Below, piece after piece: positions 35,268-44,684 of a stretch of DNA of 47,642 bases. The translations under genes and the position numbers were made by a program. The stretch is taken from positions 1-47,642 of the IMG/VR virus record IMGVR_UViG_3300034407_003043. One strand, given 5' to 3'. Source of the stretch: a virus. How positions within the stretch are numbered: position 1 is the first letter of the stretch; each line of letters begins with the position of its first letter. Below the pieces are notes generated by a model. It saw only the letters and a list, made by a program, of their open reading frames with translations, was not told the origin of the DNA and did no database searches.

Positions 35268-38114
35268 ATGAGAAGACGCCCACTGGGTAACTCAGTACCC
35301 GTAGCCATAAACCGATACATTAATAGTGCATACGATAATGTATTGTTGGTAGCTGAGAACATAGAATCTGTAAACAAGGCAGCAGAAAACATTGAGTATT
35401 TACAACGATACTTAGGCGTGTACGAAAGTGGTTCACCTTCAGAACGCCCTGATGGTACTCCATTGGAGACAGGTGATTTCTACTACTCAGACAAAGCTAC
35501 ATACTACTACAATGCTGATGATGATACTTGGACTGAGTTCAATCCTGAAGAGTTACTGAATGCTTCTGTGGCTGCTGTAAATGCGGCTGTAGAGGCTGAA
35601 GAATCCAAAGATATAGCTGTAGATGCAGCAGAGAAAGCATTTTCACTTATCGGTGGTACAGACATCGGTAATTACGAAGAAGACCCAACATTCAATAACA
35701 TTACTGATTATGTAGTGTTTGGTCGAGGTACTTCAGAGATTGCACTATTTAAGGTAGAAGAAAATGTAGACCTACCTTACACAGTAGACAGTACAACTAA
35801 TCCCCATCCAACGGATGATGATAACCTACGTGCTTATACATCTACCGCTACGATGTATACCTATGAAGAGACTACCTACTTAACTGATGGTCAAGTGGTT
35901 GTAGATGCTACATCTGAATTAAAGAACTATGTGGTTTACTTATGGGATTCTGCAAGCGGTGAACGTGAACGATTAGATGTGGTTTATGACTACACAACCA
36001 ATAACAGTAATCAGATTGTACTAACTGATACATACCCTGTTGGTTCTATTGTTACTATTGTCTTTGAAGATATTGGTCAGAACAGTGACACCTATCTGAA
36101 GAAGCAGGAAGCAGAACAGAAATACGGTGACCATACCAAACAAGCTAATCGAGGTTCTGAGAACTCACACCCTGCTAGTGCAATAAGCACAACTTCAGGT
36201 GAATCCGTTCAAACCATGGTTGAAGCTATCAAAGGCAATAATGAACTAAGTAATTCAAATTTCCTAACGCCATCACCTGATGATATTACTCACCCTAGTT
36301 CAGTAGCTACGGCTTACAGTGCAGGTACTCAAATCTTCAGTGGGGTTTATGCAGGGGAAGACGGCTGTACTATTACCTACATCAATGGTCAGGTAACCTG
36401 TACAGTAGGTTCATATGAGTATCGAGTACCTAATACCGATGGCCTAGATTATATACCTACCTTCTCAGCTAGTATTGCTAGTTACAATGGACTGCCTAAG
36501 CAGATAGGGGTTAGTTATGCTTTAGTTAGTGGTGAGTATGTCATAAGCGTAACACCGGAAGCGGGTTCAGTATTCACTGTTAAGTTTGAGCAGGGCAGCG
36601 TGGCGACTGGGCATGAGGTTGACAGTAAAACAACGAGTGAGTGGCGAGCGGCTGGCGATATTCGTGGTTTCGGTGGGTTCCCTAATCTCGACTGCACCGA
36701 TGCGATAACTCAAGCTGCAAGTGCAACCGGTGTGGTACTATTCCCCCCAAATACAAAAGACACGCCTTACTTAATTAGGGATGTGGCAACAGCAAGAGCT
36801 ACGCAATTTAAGTCAATTTCAGGAAAGTGTTACCTCAAGATGATAACACCAACCGCCCCGTCAATAGTAAACGCCTCTATGGTGACTATATCTGACAGCG
36901 ATAGCTCTTGGGATTGGAACATAAAGATAGATGGTAACAGTCAGTCAAGAAGTGCTGTATTTTTGTCAGACGGTGCTAACGACTGTGAAGTTCACGTTGA
37001 CGCGGTTAACATTAATGCGGATTTAGTGTCATATGATAATAACGCATTTCCTGCTGCATTAAACGTAGGGGCTGTTAACAACTTAACTTACTCAGCAAGA
37101 GGTGAGAACTTCCAGAATACAGGACACACCAATGAGTCCGTACCTAGAGTTGTAACGCTACGAGGAGGCGCTACAAACTACTCTTGCAGCCTTATTAAAA
37201 GTAACTCTGTAGATGGTTCTACCATATTGTCTGATACCTCCTATGGTGTAATTGACACTCTCGATGTCGAGAACGCAGGGGATAACGGTTTGTACATAGG
37301 AGGTGGTGATGTCTACATAGGCAATCTTATCTACAAGGGAAGCCAAGAGGCATTAGTACCTCTGGGTGGTGCATCTGTTAAGGTAGGTACAATGTCTGTG
37401 TCAGGTCTTGGCTCTTACGCGATAAACCTACAAGACCACAAATGCGTTGATATTGGTACTCTAATTGTTGACATGGAGGATAATGGAGATTCAATATCAG
37501 GGTTAGTAAGAACTAGAAACGGCAATATTTCTGGCGGTACAGTTAAAATAGGGAGCATTCTGGGTAGATTCTCAGGCTCTAGATTACTTGCGTTTGATAC
37601 AGGTACAATTGAGACACTAACAATAAACAACCTAGATGTAGAATTTGTTTATGACGAATCTAAGGTAACTGCCCCTGCGTTATGGGCAAACTTTGATTCA
37701 TGTAAAGAGGTTCATATAGGTAGAATGAATGTTAAGGTGACAACACCTACCCTGTCATCGCTCCTTATTCTTGAGCTTAAAGGTTTGGGTAATTTAACAA
37801 AAGCCTCATACTTAGAAAATCTAACAGTTGACTTCTACGATGCAAACGGAGTCAGAGATGTGTTAGGTTTGTTCAGAGGTGACTTAGCAGTAGAAAACAT
37901 GCGGGGTAGAGCAGGTAATTCATGGCGTACATCGATAGGGCCATTTGTTAAGGAGGTATCAGACGACTGGATTGATGGTATCGCATCTGGAGGATTGCCT
38001 ACGGGTGGTTATTGGTACAGAGGTACTGACCTACCTATTGGAACTCAAACATCGCCTCCGTTTAGAGCAAGATGTACAGTTTCAGGATCTCCGGGTACTT
38101 GGGTTGCGTATTAA
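35268..38114 (+). CDS. Tailspike 1 with anchor and beta-helix domains
   Basis: A 948-residue protein. Residues 1-110 hold an anchor and the repeated fibre element PSERPDGTPLETGDFYYSDK, then YYYNADDDTW. Residues 115-300 are repeated beta units. After about residue 440 comes FGGFPNLDCTDAITQAASAT, the usual start of a right-handed beta-helix tailspike, and a long series of short strands up to about 900. The end (TVSGSPGTWVAY) is shared with tailspike 2. Likely binds and may cut surface polysaccharide. From about 36,590 the base composition becomes more GC-rich, which suggests the beta-helix was swapped in from elsewhere. No catalytic residues can be named safely. Confidence 0.8.
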   Translation: MRRRPLGNSVPVAINRYINSAYDNVLLVAENIESVNKAAENIEYLQRYLGVYESGSPSERPDGTPLETGDFYYSDKATYYYNADDDTWTEFNPEELLNASVAAVNAAVEAEESKDIAVDAAEKAFSLIGGTDIGNYEEDPTFNNITDYVVFGRGTSEIALFKVEENVDLPYTVDSTTNPHPTDDDNLRAYTSTATMYTYEETTYLTDGQVVVDATSELKNYVVYLWDSASGERERLDVVYDYTTNNSNQIVLTDTYPVGSIVTIVFEDIGQNSDTYLKKQEAEQKYGDHTKQANRGSENSHPASAISTTSGESVQTMVEAIKGNNELSNSNFLTPSPDDITHPSSVATAYSAGTQIFSGVYAGEDGCTITYINGQVTCTVGSYEYRVPNTDGLDYIPTFSASIASYNGLPKQIGVSYALVSGEYVISVTPEAGSVFTVKFEQGSVATGHEVDSKTTSEWRAAGDIRGFGGFPNLDCTDAITQAASATGVVLFPPNTKDTPYLIRDVATARATQFKSISGKCYLKMITPTAPSIVNASMVTISDSDSSWDWNIKIDGNSQSRSAVFLSDGANDCEVHVDAVNINADLVSYDNNAFPAALNVGAVNNLTYSARGENFQNTGHTNESVPRVVTLRGGATNYSCSLIKSNSVDGSTILSDTSYGVIDTLDVENAGDNGLYIGGGDVYIGNLIYKGSQEALVPLGGASVKVGTMSVSGLGSYAINLQDHKCVDIGTLIVDMEDNGDSISGLVRTRNGNISGGTVKIGSILGRFSGSRLLAFDTGTIETLTINNLDVEFVYDESKVTAPALWANFDSCKEVHIGRMNVKVTTPTLSSLLILELKGLGNLTKASYLENLTVDFYDANGVRDVLGLFRGDLAVENMRGRAGNSWRTSIGPFVKEVSDDWIDGIASGGLPTGGYWYRGTDLPIGTQTSPPFRARCTVSGSPGTWVAY

Positions 38115-38141
38115 CTCTTGTAAATAAGTAAATCCCTACTC

Positions 38142-38176
38142 ACACAGCTCTCAACAACTGAGAGCTGTGTACTTTT
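38142..38176 (+). terminator. Terminator between the two tailspike genes
   Basis: ACACAGCTCTC-AACAACT-GAGAGCTGTGT forms a perfect 11-bp stem with a 7-nt loop, followed by ACTTTT. It separates the terL/tailspike 1 unit from tailspike 2. Confidence 0.85.
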
Positions 38177-38284
38177 AGCCTAACGCACTAATCAGTACCT
38201 ACCCACAATCCAACAACCCTACTTATCCGTACACCGCTCTCATTACGTGATTAGTCGTGTTTTTCTTTCTGGGACTTTATTTTG

Positions 38285-38299
38285 TATACTAGTTATACT
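38285..38299 (+). promoter_or_regulatory. Tandem TATACT boxes before tailspike 2
   Basis: TATACTAGT (38285-38293) and TATACTAAG (38294-38302), 30-45 bp before the ATG at 38331 and after the terminator at 38142-38176. Good candidate for a separate tailspike 2 promoter. CTGGGA lies 10-15 bp upstream, and also upstream of the portal box at 42442, but at different spacing. Confidence 0.4.
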
Positions 38300-38330
38300 A
38301 AGTGAAACACTTTATGTAAGAGAGATTAGT

Positions 38331-40667
38331 ATGAAGAAGCAATGGACTACAGTACTTGATTTTATCCAACATGGTAAGGTCACAAGTAAGTACCAGATAG
38401 TAGAAGTACAGGGCATGAATACCGTAGGTGATGGTGGAGCTTTAACCTTGGTTCGTACAGGGACTGTAGGTACTCCGTCACAGTCTTTTTTAGATACGGG
38501 TAACAATACTTGCATTGATAAAAATGGGGACGTTTGGAAACCAAAAAAGGGTAGTCTGGTCTACTATAATGGTGTGGATGATTGGTTTGGTAATGGATTC
38601 GGTTTACAGGATATTGGTAACTATTCATTTAAAGGGGATAGTTGGGGACAATCTGAGACGATTGTAAGCAAGGGGGAGTACGAATCCGGTATACTCCTTG
38701 CCAACAAGTATGAATATATTGAATACGAGGACGGTCGTTACTATGCACTCGCCCCTCCGTATACCACAACAGGGGTAACACCTGACCTAGATAATAATCT
38801 CTACTTAGGCGATTACATGACTCAATCTGATGTCATGGAAACCATAATTAGGAAATCCCTTCTTACTTTTAGAAATACTGAAAACTCTGCGATAGATAAT
38901 ATGCTTGCGGAGTTTAACCTGAATCCGCTGATGTACGTTATAGGTACTATGGTGATTACGGGTAAGACTATATGGGAATATATAGATACAACAGGAACTA
39001 TCACGTTAGATAACTTTAGGGCTTTTGATGCTTTTTGTACCTTGGATTTTGGACTTACTGGGGACGGGTCTGATGAGACATCCAAATTACAGAGGGCAGT
39101 AAGCGAGACACCTGAAAACGGAACACTCTTTGTCCATGATGGGGAGTTTCTAATTTCGGAAGATATAGACCGCGACTTACCTATTGAAATACGAGGTGCA
39201 GGTACTAAAAGAACACATATTAAATGGGAACAAGGGCTAGTAGTTTATGGCTTAAATTTTGATACAGGGGGTGTTGTTGTTCGAGACCTGACGTTAGGTA
39301 CTGATTATGAAAGACCTAGCGGTAAACCTGATGGGGTACAACTTGGTTGGGGTATTAGAGTTGCCTCTGGTGATTACACAGGTTTTGAAATAGACCATGT
39401 ATGCTTTACCGGACTGAATAATGGTATATTCTTTGTGGATGGTGCTAGTGATATCACCATCAACCGCTGTCGTTACCAACACCTACATCATGGTACAAGC
39501 AGTACTACAGGTGGTTATGGTATTGTCTTTCAAGCGTGTCAAGACACTACTATTAGTTTCTGTCGATTTATGGAAACTATCAACAGACGCGGTGTGTATT
39601 TGTCAACTAACTCGAACCCAAGTCAAGAGTCTAAAGACCACACTGTTATAGGGTGTAAGTTCTTTGGTAGAACCGGTGGGAGTGCTGATTACCCAACAGG
39701 TTATGAAATACACTTAAAAATACGTGCAAGCTCTGATGTCAATGTACTAGGTTGTACTTTTGATGGTGGTTTAGGGGCAATCTTTGGTGAGCAATCTGAC
39801 GAGCATACGATGGGTAACTACCCATCAAATGTCACTATCATGGGGTGTGTATTCAAAAACTTCAATTCGTTTGGTGGGGATGCATCTATTATTACGTGTA
39901 TGAACCGTAATGCACTTATGAAGAATTGGACTATTTCAGGTAACACAGGTGAAAACTGTGCTTGTAGATTTTTACTATTAAGTAGTATTGAGACAATGGT
40001 AGTAGCCAACAATACCATGGAGATTGTTTCGGGTGAGTTGGTTGACTACGCTAGTGTAGAGGTTATTAATGGGGAGAGTATAGTAAACCTTACTCTCTCG
40101 CATAATACCTTAATAAACAAAACCCCTGCTGGACAAGCTTTGAAGATGTTTATGAACTCAGCTAGTGGTGAGGCTATTGTTGGTCTTAAGCTACACGGAA
40201 ATATATTACAAAGCCAAGCGTATAATGCCTCAGATATACGAGGCTACGCAGGTGATATAGTAGACATGTCTCTGAAGGAAAACACAGTTAAAGGATATGG
40301 CGGTGGGGCGGCATTTACAGTATCAACCGATGGTGAGATAACAGCAACATTAGATGGTAATGACCTAACAACCACTCGTACATTACCAAGACTATTTCAG
40401 GTATCAGATGCTATAGGTGGTGAAATACGTGTTGGTACAGTAGGTGGGGAGGTTACAGTACCTAGTTCAGCTATCCTTGTTTACTCAGACGGTAATCGAT
40501 ACGGTAAAAAGGAGGCAACCTTTACAGCAATCCCAACACAGGGTGAGTGGGAAATAGGGGATAGAATTTACTATCGAGACCCAGTTGCTTCCGGCTTTAT
40601 CGGAGCTGTCTGTGTTACCGCAGGTACTCCGGGAACATGGAAAGATTTCGGAGCAATAGACGCATAA
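38331..40667 (+). CDS. Tailspike 2 with pectate-lyase-like beta-helix
   Basis: A 778-residue protein from ATG 38331 (AGAGAG upstream); the longer frame needs a GTG. Residues 1-70 are an anchor (MKKQWTTVLDFIQHGKV ... DKNGDVWKP). Residues about 230-260 (FRAFDAFCTLDFGLTGDGSD, then ETSKLQRAVS) are the typical Pectate_lyase_3 opening. A long right-handed beta-helix follows, with repeated short lines such as ITINRCRYQ, TISFCRFME and HTVIGCKFF. The end (YYRDPVASG ... VTAGTPGTW) matches tailspike 1. It has its own promoter candidate and terminator. Probable depolymerase against capsule or O-antigen. Confidence 0.82.
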   Translation: MKKQWTTVLDFIQHGKVTSKYQIVEVQGMNTVGDGGALTLVRTGTVGTPSQSFLDTGNNTCIDKNGDVWKPKKGSLVYYNGVDDWFGNGFGLQDIGNYSFKGDSWGQSETIVSKGEYESGILLANKYEYIEYEDGRYYALAPPYTTTGVTPDLDNNLYLGDYMTQSDVMETIIRKSLLTFRNTENSAIDNMLAEFNLNPLMYVIGTMVITGKTIWEYIDTTGTITLDNFRAFDAFCTLDFGLTGDGSDETSKLQRAVSETPENGTLFVHDGEFLISEDIDRDLPIEIRGAGTKRTHIKWEQGLVVYGLNFDTGGVVVRDLTLGTDYERPSGKPDGVQLGWGIRVASGDYTGFEIDHVCFTGLNNGIFFVDGASDITINRCRYQHLHHGTSSTTGGYGIVFQACQDTTISFCRFMETINRRGVYLSTNSNPSQESKDHTVIGCKFFGRTGGSADYPTGYEIHLKIRASSDVNVLGCTFDGGLGAIFGEQSDEHTMGNYPSNVTIMGCVFKNFNSFGGDASIITCMNRNALMKNWTISGNTGENCACRFLLLSSIETMVVANNTMEIVSGELVDYASVEVINGESIVNLTLSHNTLINKTPAGQALKMFMNSASGEAIVGLKLHGNILQSQAYNASDIRGYAGDIVDMSLKENTVKGYGGGAAFTVSTDGEITATLDGNDLTTTRTLPRLFQVSDAIGGEIRVGTVGGEVTVPSSAILVYSDGNRYGKKEATFTAIPTQGEWEIGDRIYYRDPVASGFIGAVCVTAGTPGTWKDFGAIDA

Positions 40668-40675
40668 TAACCAGA

Positions 40676-40710
40676 GGGGGTATATGAGTATTATACCCCC
40701 CCCCCCCTAT
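40676..40710 (+). terminator. Terminator-like hairpin with a run of 12 C
   Basis: GGGGGTATA (40676-40684) pairs with TATACCCCC (40692-40700), 7-nt loop. The C run then continues to 40707 (12 in total), followed by TATTT. The stem is strong but the tail is C-rich, so ending may be partial. The run length is liable to sequencing error. Confidence 0.6.
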
Positions 40711-40733
40711 TTAATGTAAATAAGGAGAAGCTA

Positions 40734-41285
40734 ATGAAAACAGTAGCGTTAGTAGTAGGTCACTCACATGAAGTGAGAGGGGCAGGGAATAAGGAATTAG
40801 GTATATACGAGTATGACTTTAATAAGTTACTTGCAGATAAGATTGCACCTACCCTTATTGACCTTGGTTATAATCCGGTAGTTATCTACCGCGATACATA
40901 TGCAGGGTTACCTGCAAAGATTAACCGAGTAAATCCAGATATTGCAGTATCACTTCACTGTAATGCATTCAACACCAAAGCATCAGGCTCAGAAGTCCTC
41001 TATTATGACGGAAGTAATAAAGGTAAGCTGTTGGCTGCCTACTTACAGAAAGCCATTGTAGAGGTTATGAGAGAGAATGACCGAGGGGTTAAACCAATCA
41101 GTTATGGTCATGTAGGTAAGGCAGGTGATAGAGGAGGTTATCTAGTAGCAAAAACTACTATGCCTACTGTTATTGCTGAACCCTTATTTATCGACAATAC
41201 TGACTCACTCACAAAGGCTCAGGAGCTTATGGATGAGTTAGCATTAGCTTATGCTACAGCTATTGATAACTATTTTAAGGAGTAG
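40734..41285 (+). CDS. N-acetylmuramoyl-L-alanine amidase (endolysin)
   Basis: A 183-residue Amidase_3-type enzyme. Zinc ligands are H10 (VVGHSHE), E26 (GIYEYDF) and H75 (AVSLHCNAF); the catalytic glutamate is E149 (VIAEPLFIDN). It cuts the bond between N-acetylmuramic acid and the peptide stem. AAGGAG precedes the ATG. No signal sequence, so it needs the downstream holin. First gene of the lysis cassette (endolysin, holin, spanins). Confidence 0.93.
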   Translation: MKTVALVVGHSHEVRGAGNKELGIYEYDFNKLLADKIAPTLIDLGYNPVVIYRDTYAGLPAKINRVNPDIAVSLHCNAFNTKASGSEVLYYDGSNKGKLLAAYLQKAIVEVMRENDRGVKPISYGHVGKAGDRGGYLVAKTTMPTVIAEPLFIDNTDSLTKAQELMDELALAYATAIDNYFKE

Positions 41286-41287
41286 TC

Positions 41288-41482
41288 ATGACGTTTGCAC
41301 AGAAGGTAAGTAGCCGTAAGTTCATTCTGGTTTGTACTATCCAATTGGTTAATACCATAGCCATGTTCCTAGGTTCAATCACAGGTGGGGAGTATGTAAC
41401 TATTACAACACTTACCTTTACTTCTTACATAGGTGTAAACACCTATCAGAAAGGGGTATTCAAAGATGAACCCCATAGTTAA
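41288..41482 (+). CDS. Putative holin
   Basis: A 64-residue protein with two likely membrane segments (KFILVCTIQLVNTIAMFLGS and YVTITTLTFTSYIGVN) and a short charged tail. It sits 2 bp after the endolysin and overlaps the i-spanin start by 17 bp. Position and size suit a class II holin. No unique holin motif is present. Confidence 0.75.
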   Translation: MTFAQKVSSRKFILVCTIQLVNTIAMFLGSITGGEYVTITTLTFTSYIGVNTYQKGVFKDEPHS

Positions 41483-41816
41483 GTATCTATTGGCTATTGT
41501 TGGTACAGGACTCGTTTTATACGGCTCTTTCCAATATGGTTATTTAGAGGCTACAGAAAAAGCAGAGATTAAACGTCTTGAACTAGTAGAGCTTCATGGA
41601 CAAACCATGAAAGAGAAGAACCAAAAGATAGCTGAAGTAATGTCTGATTTGGATAAGGTTAATAACCAAACCAAGGAAGAAGTTAAAACCATAGTTAAAG
41701 AGGTAGTGAAGTATGTACAAACACCTACTACTGTGTGTGAGTTTGATGATGACTGGTTGCGTATCAGACAAGATATCTTACGAGCTGCCGACAGTAGACA
41801 CGAACTTACAGAGTAA
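41466..41816 (+). CDS. i-spanin (inner-membrane spanin, Rz-like)
   Basis: A 116-residue protein with an N-terminal membrane anchor (YLLAIVGTGLVLYGSFQYGY, about 6-25) and a long periplasmic coiled coil (KAEIKRLELVELHGQTMKEK ... DKVNNQTKEEVKTIVKEV). It joins with the o-spanin to bridge and fuse the two membranes in the last step of lysis. Confidence 0.85.
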   Translation: MNPIVKYLLAIVGTGLVLYGSFQYGYLEATEKAEIKRLELVELHGQTMKEKNQKIAEVMSDLDKVNNQTKEEVKTIVKEVVKYVQTPTTVCEFDDDWLRIRQDILRAADSRHELTE

Positions 41817-41955
41817 GCCGTGTCACTTGAATTTAGAACCTGTGAAGGATAGTACGGAAGTACTGGTACAGGATAGAGAAAATTGGGAGTGTGCTAACAC
41901 TTGGTTACAGCAGTTGGTTGGTTGGCAAGCTTGGTATGAGAATGCTAGTCAATAA
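41713..41955 (+). CDS. o-spanin (outer-membrane lipoprotein, Rz1-like)
   Basis: An 80-residue lipoprotein starting inside the i-spanin gene in another frame. The signal MYKHLLLCVSLMMTGC ends in a lipobox with the lipidated C16, followed by V. The mature part is short and polar. The nested start is the classic Rz/Rz1 arrangement. Its 3' end overlaps the minus-strand gene at 41945 by 11 bp. Confidence 0.85.
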   Translation: MYKHLLLCVSLMMTGCVSDKISYELPTVDTNLQSKPCHLNLEPVKDSTEVLVQDRENWECANTWLQQLVGWQAWYENASQ

Positions 41956-42328
41956 GAGTATGAACCTTTGCTTTCAAGTCAACTACGTCATCATTTAATT
42001 TACGTACTTGGCTTGAGAGTAATTTCTTATCGTCCTCTTCCTTATCGCGTAAAACTAAGACAGTTTTTAAGTTTATATTAAACTCTTGGATAGAAGTAGT
42101 TAGGGCAATAACTGCATTATTTGTAAGTGCTGATTCTCTATCCAACCTATCTATAACAGGAACGTACTCAGCAAAGAGTTTATCTTGTCCCTTCTTAACA
42201 CTAATTAACGTGGTATACATATGTGTGGTTGTATAGGTGAACCCACCCAAAGCGAATACTGCTATCAATATTTGTAACCACCCAATAGATAGCTTTTCTA
42301 TTGTAATACCCTCTGTTTTCATTGTCAT
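41945..42328 (-). CDS. Membrane-anchored coiled-coil protein, opposite strand to late genes
   Basis: A 127-residue protein. A short N-terminus precedes a membrane segment (WLQILIAVFALGGFTYTTTH, about 17-36), followed by helical periplasmic or cytoplasmic coiled coil (VIDRLDRESALTNNAVIALT, then KLLSSQVRKLNDDVVDLKAK). AGGA lies 8 bases before the ATG. It is the only leftward gene in the late block, convergent with the o-spanin and divergent from the portal. It may be an inhibitor of lysis or of superinfection; there is no direct evidence. Confidence 0.7.
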   Translation of the reverse strand: MTMKTEGITIEKLSIGWLQILIAVFALGGFTYTTTHMYTTLISVKKGQDKLFAEYVPVIDRLDRESALTNNAVIALTTSIQEFNINLKTVLVLRDKEEDDKKLLSSQVRKLNDDVVDLKAKVHTLID

Positions 42329-42441
42329 AGTGTAAGTCCTGAAGAAGATTCATATAATAGTATGAGTATACATTCATCTGTTTACTGTACAAAATAAAAC
42401 AGACAGAGTGTTAAGGAGATTCTGTTTTACTGGGATTAGTT

Positions 42442-42472
42442 TATACTAGTCATTAATTACTATATATTAGCC
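42442..42472 (+). promoter_or_regulatory. Candidate promoter region before the portal gene
   Basis: TATACTAGT (42442-42450) then TTACTATATATTAGCC (42457-42472) in the 169-bp divergent spacer. The first matches the boxes at 38285 and 30254; the second nearly repeats the terminase leader (32153-32165). Confidence 0.38.
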
Positions 42473-42497
42473 ATCTAACTACAAACGAGGGTATGTT

Positions 42498-44684
42498 GTG
42501 AGTGATATAGAACCTATTGTTGAAAATTCAGATACCGTTACGGTAGATACTGGATGGAAAAATCCTCCTACATTAGCCAAGATTAAAGAAGATATGGCTA
42601 ATGTAGTTGAGAACCAAAGTAAGCATATCGAAAACATAGACCGTTGGTTAGACCTACTCTATGTAAGAGGTACTGCTAAACGTAAGAAAGTAGATGGGCG
42701 TTCTAACGTACAACCTAAACTAATACGTAAACAACTAGAATGGAGAATCCCATCACTAACAGCTCCATTCTTAAGTACTGATGAGTTATTCAATGTAACT
42801 CCCCGTACAGCAGAAGACCGTTGGGCAGCTAAACAAAACCAACTACTACTTAACTACCAGTTCAATACTGTAATAGATAAAGTCTCTTTCATTGATAACT
42901 ATGTACGTAGTGTTTCTAGTGAGGGTACTGTTTTCTTACGTATTGGTTGGGAATACGAAGTAGCACTACGTGAAGTAGAAAATGTTCTGTATGAATACCC
43001 AGAAGCTAACCAAGGTGATTTGTTTGTTCTTCAGCAAGCTATGCAGTTACAACAATCAGACCCATCCCGGTTCAAAGCATTAGTCCCTGAAGCCGTTAAA
43101 CACTCATTAGAGATATCTGCTCAGTTAGGTAAAGCAGTAATGGCTGTAGACACCGGTGAAGTAGAGACTACAAAAGAAGAGGTTATAGTTAAGAATCAAC
43201 CTACTATTGATGTAGTAGATTACCGTAGACTCTACGTAGACCCCAATGCTATGGGTGACATAGAGAAAGCTGATTTTATTGTTTATGCGTTTGATACCAC
43301 TCTAAGTGAATTACGAAATGACGATAACTACTCTAATCTAGATTCTATTGATATGGGTACAAGTGAAGCATCATCTCTTACAGATGCTCAAATCCAAGCA
43401 GGTATCAACTTCAACTATTCAGATGACTCCCTTAAAAGAGTTACTGCTTACGAGTATTGGGGTAATTGGGATATAGAGGGTACTGGTATTGTCGAACCTG
43501 TATTAATTACTTGGGTAGGTAACACTGTTATCCGTATGGAGAAAAACCCATTCCCTGATAAGAAACATCCTTTTGTAAATACTGTATATACACCGGTTAA
43601 AGATTCTATCTATGGTGAACCAGATGCAGAAATCCTAGAAGAGAACCAAGCAATCTACGGAGCTACTATGCGTAGCATGATTGATATCCTAGGTAAGACA
43701 GCTAATGGTCAGAAAGGTATACGTCAAGATATGCTAGATGCATTGAATAGACGTAAATATGAAAGAGGGGATGACTTTGAATATAACCCTATGGTTGATG
43801 CCCGTCAGGGTATTGCTAATTTCACCTCACCTGAAGTACCTCAGTCAGCACAATACATGTTACAGCTACAGAATAACGAAGCTGAATCTATGTCTGGTGT
43901 TAAGTCATATGGTTCAGGTATTGGTAGCCAAGCATTAGGTGATGTAGCAGCAGGTATTAAAGGTGCATTAGATGCAACATCGAAAAGAGACCTTAGTATT
44001 CTAAATCGTTTGGCTAATGGTTTAATTAAAGCTGCTAGAAAAGTAATGGCTCTAAATGCAGAGTTTCTTAGTGATGAAGAAGTAGTAAGAGTTACAGATG
44101 ATGAGTTTGTAGAAATACGTAAAGATGACTTATTTGGTAACTTTGACCTTAAATTATCCATCAGTACTGCCGAAGAAGATGAAAATAAGGCTAATAGATT
44201 AGAGTTTATGCTACAAACTCTAGGAAATAGTGTACCTTTTGAAGTAACTAAGTTAATCTTGGAAGACATAGCCACATTACGTAAGATGCCAACTTTGGCT
44301 AAGAAACTTAGTAATTATCAGCCACAACCTAATCCAAACGCTGAGTATAGGGAGCAATTAGAACTACAACTGTTACAAGCACAAATTGCTAATGAACAGA
44401 GTAAGTCTGTAGAAGCCAGAGCTGAAGCAATATTGAAATCAGCTAAAGCCGGTAACTTAGATGCTAATACTAGACAACAGATTTTGGATTTTGTTGAACA
44501 AGAAACAGGTGTTGCTCAAGAAAGAGCTAAAGAGTTACATCAGTCTCAAGCTGAAGGTAATATGAAATTAGAACTTATTAAGAGTGCTCTTAATAATAAA
44601 CCACAACCAACACAACCTACTGAACGGGTAGAGCCGCAGGACACAGGAGCTAATAATGAGCCAAGAAGAAATCCAATTGCTTGA
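42498..44684 (+). CDS. Portal protein (N4 gp59-type)
   Basis: A 728-residue protein. The start is GTG at 42498 with GAGGG seven bases before; the nearby ATG at 42493 is followed at once by a stop. Portal-like features are the N-terminal wing and stem region (RKQLEWRIPSLTAPFLSTDE, then VDYRRLYVDPNAMGDIEKAD), a central DSIYGEPDAEILEENQAIYG and a helical C-terminal crown (REQLELQLLQAQIANEQSKS). Size and position next to the capsid genes match N4 gp59 (94 kDa class). It forms the ring through which DNA enters the head. Confidence 0.88.
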   Translation: MSDIEPIVENSDTVTVDTGWKNPPTLAKIKEDMANVVENQSKHIENIDRWLDLLYVRGTAKRKKVDGRSNVQPKLIRKQLEWRIPSLTAPFLSTDELFNVTPRTAEDRWAAKQNQLLLNYQFNTVIDKVSFIDNYVRSVSSEGTVFLRIGWEYEVALREVENVLYEYPEANQGDLFVLQQAMQLQQSDPSRFKALVPEAVKHSLEISAQLGKAVMAVDTGEVETTKEEVIVKNQPTIDVVDYRRLYVDPNAMGDIEKADFIVYAFDTTLSELRNDDNYSNLDSIDMGTSEASSLTDAQIQAGINFNYSDDSLKRVTAYEYWGNWDIEGTGIVEPVLITWVGNTVIRMEKNPFPDKKHPFVNTVYTPVKDSIYGEPDAEILEENQAIYGATMRSMIDILGKTANGQKGIRQDMLDALNRRKYERGDDFEYNPMVDARQGIANFTSPEVPQSAQYMLQLQNNEAESMSGVKSYGSGIGSQALGDVAAGIKGALDATSKRDLSILNRLANGLIKAARKVMALNAEFLSDEEVVRVTDDEFVEIRKDDLFGNFDLKLSISTAEEDENKANRLEFMLQTLGNSVPFEVTKLILEDIATLRKMPTLAKKLSNYQPQPNPNAEYREQLELQLLQAQIANEQSKSVEARAEAILKSAKAGNLDANTRQQILDFVEQETGVAQERAKELHQSQAEGNMKLELIKSALNNKPQPTQPTERVEPQDTGANNEPRRNPIA

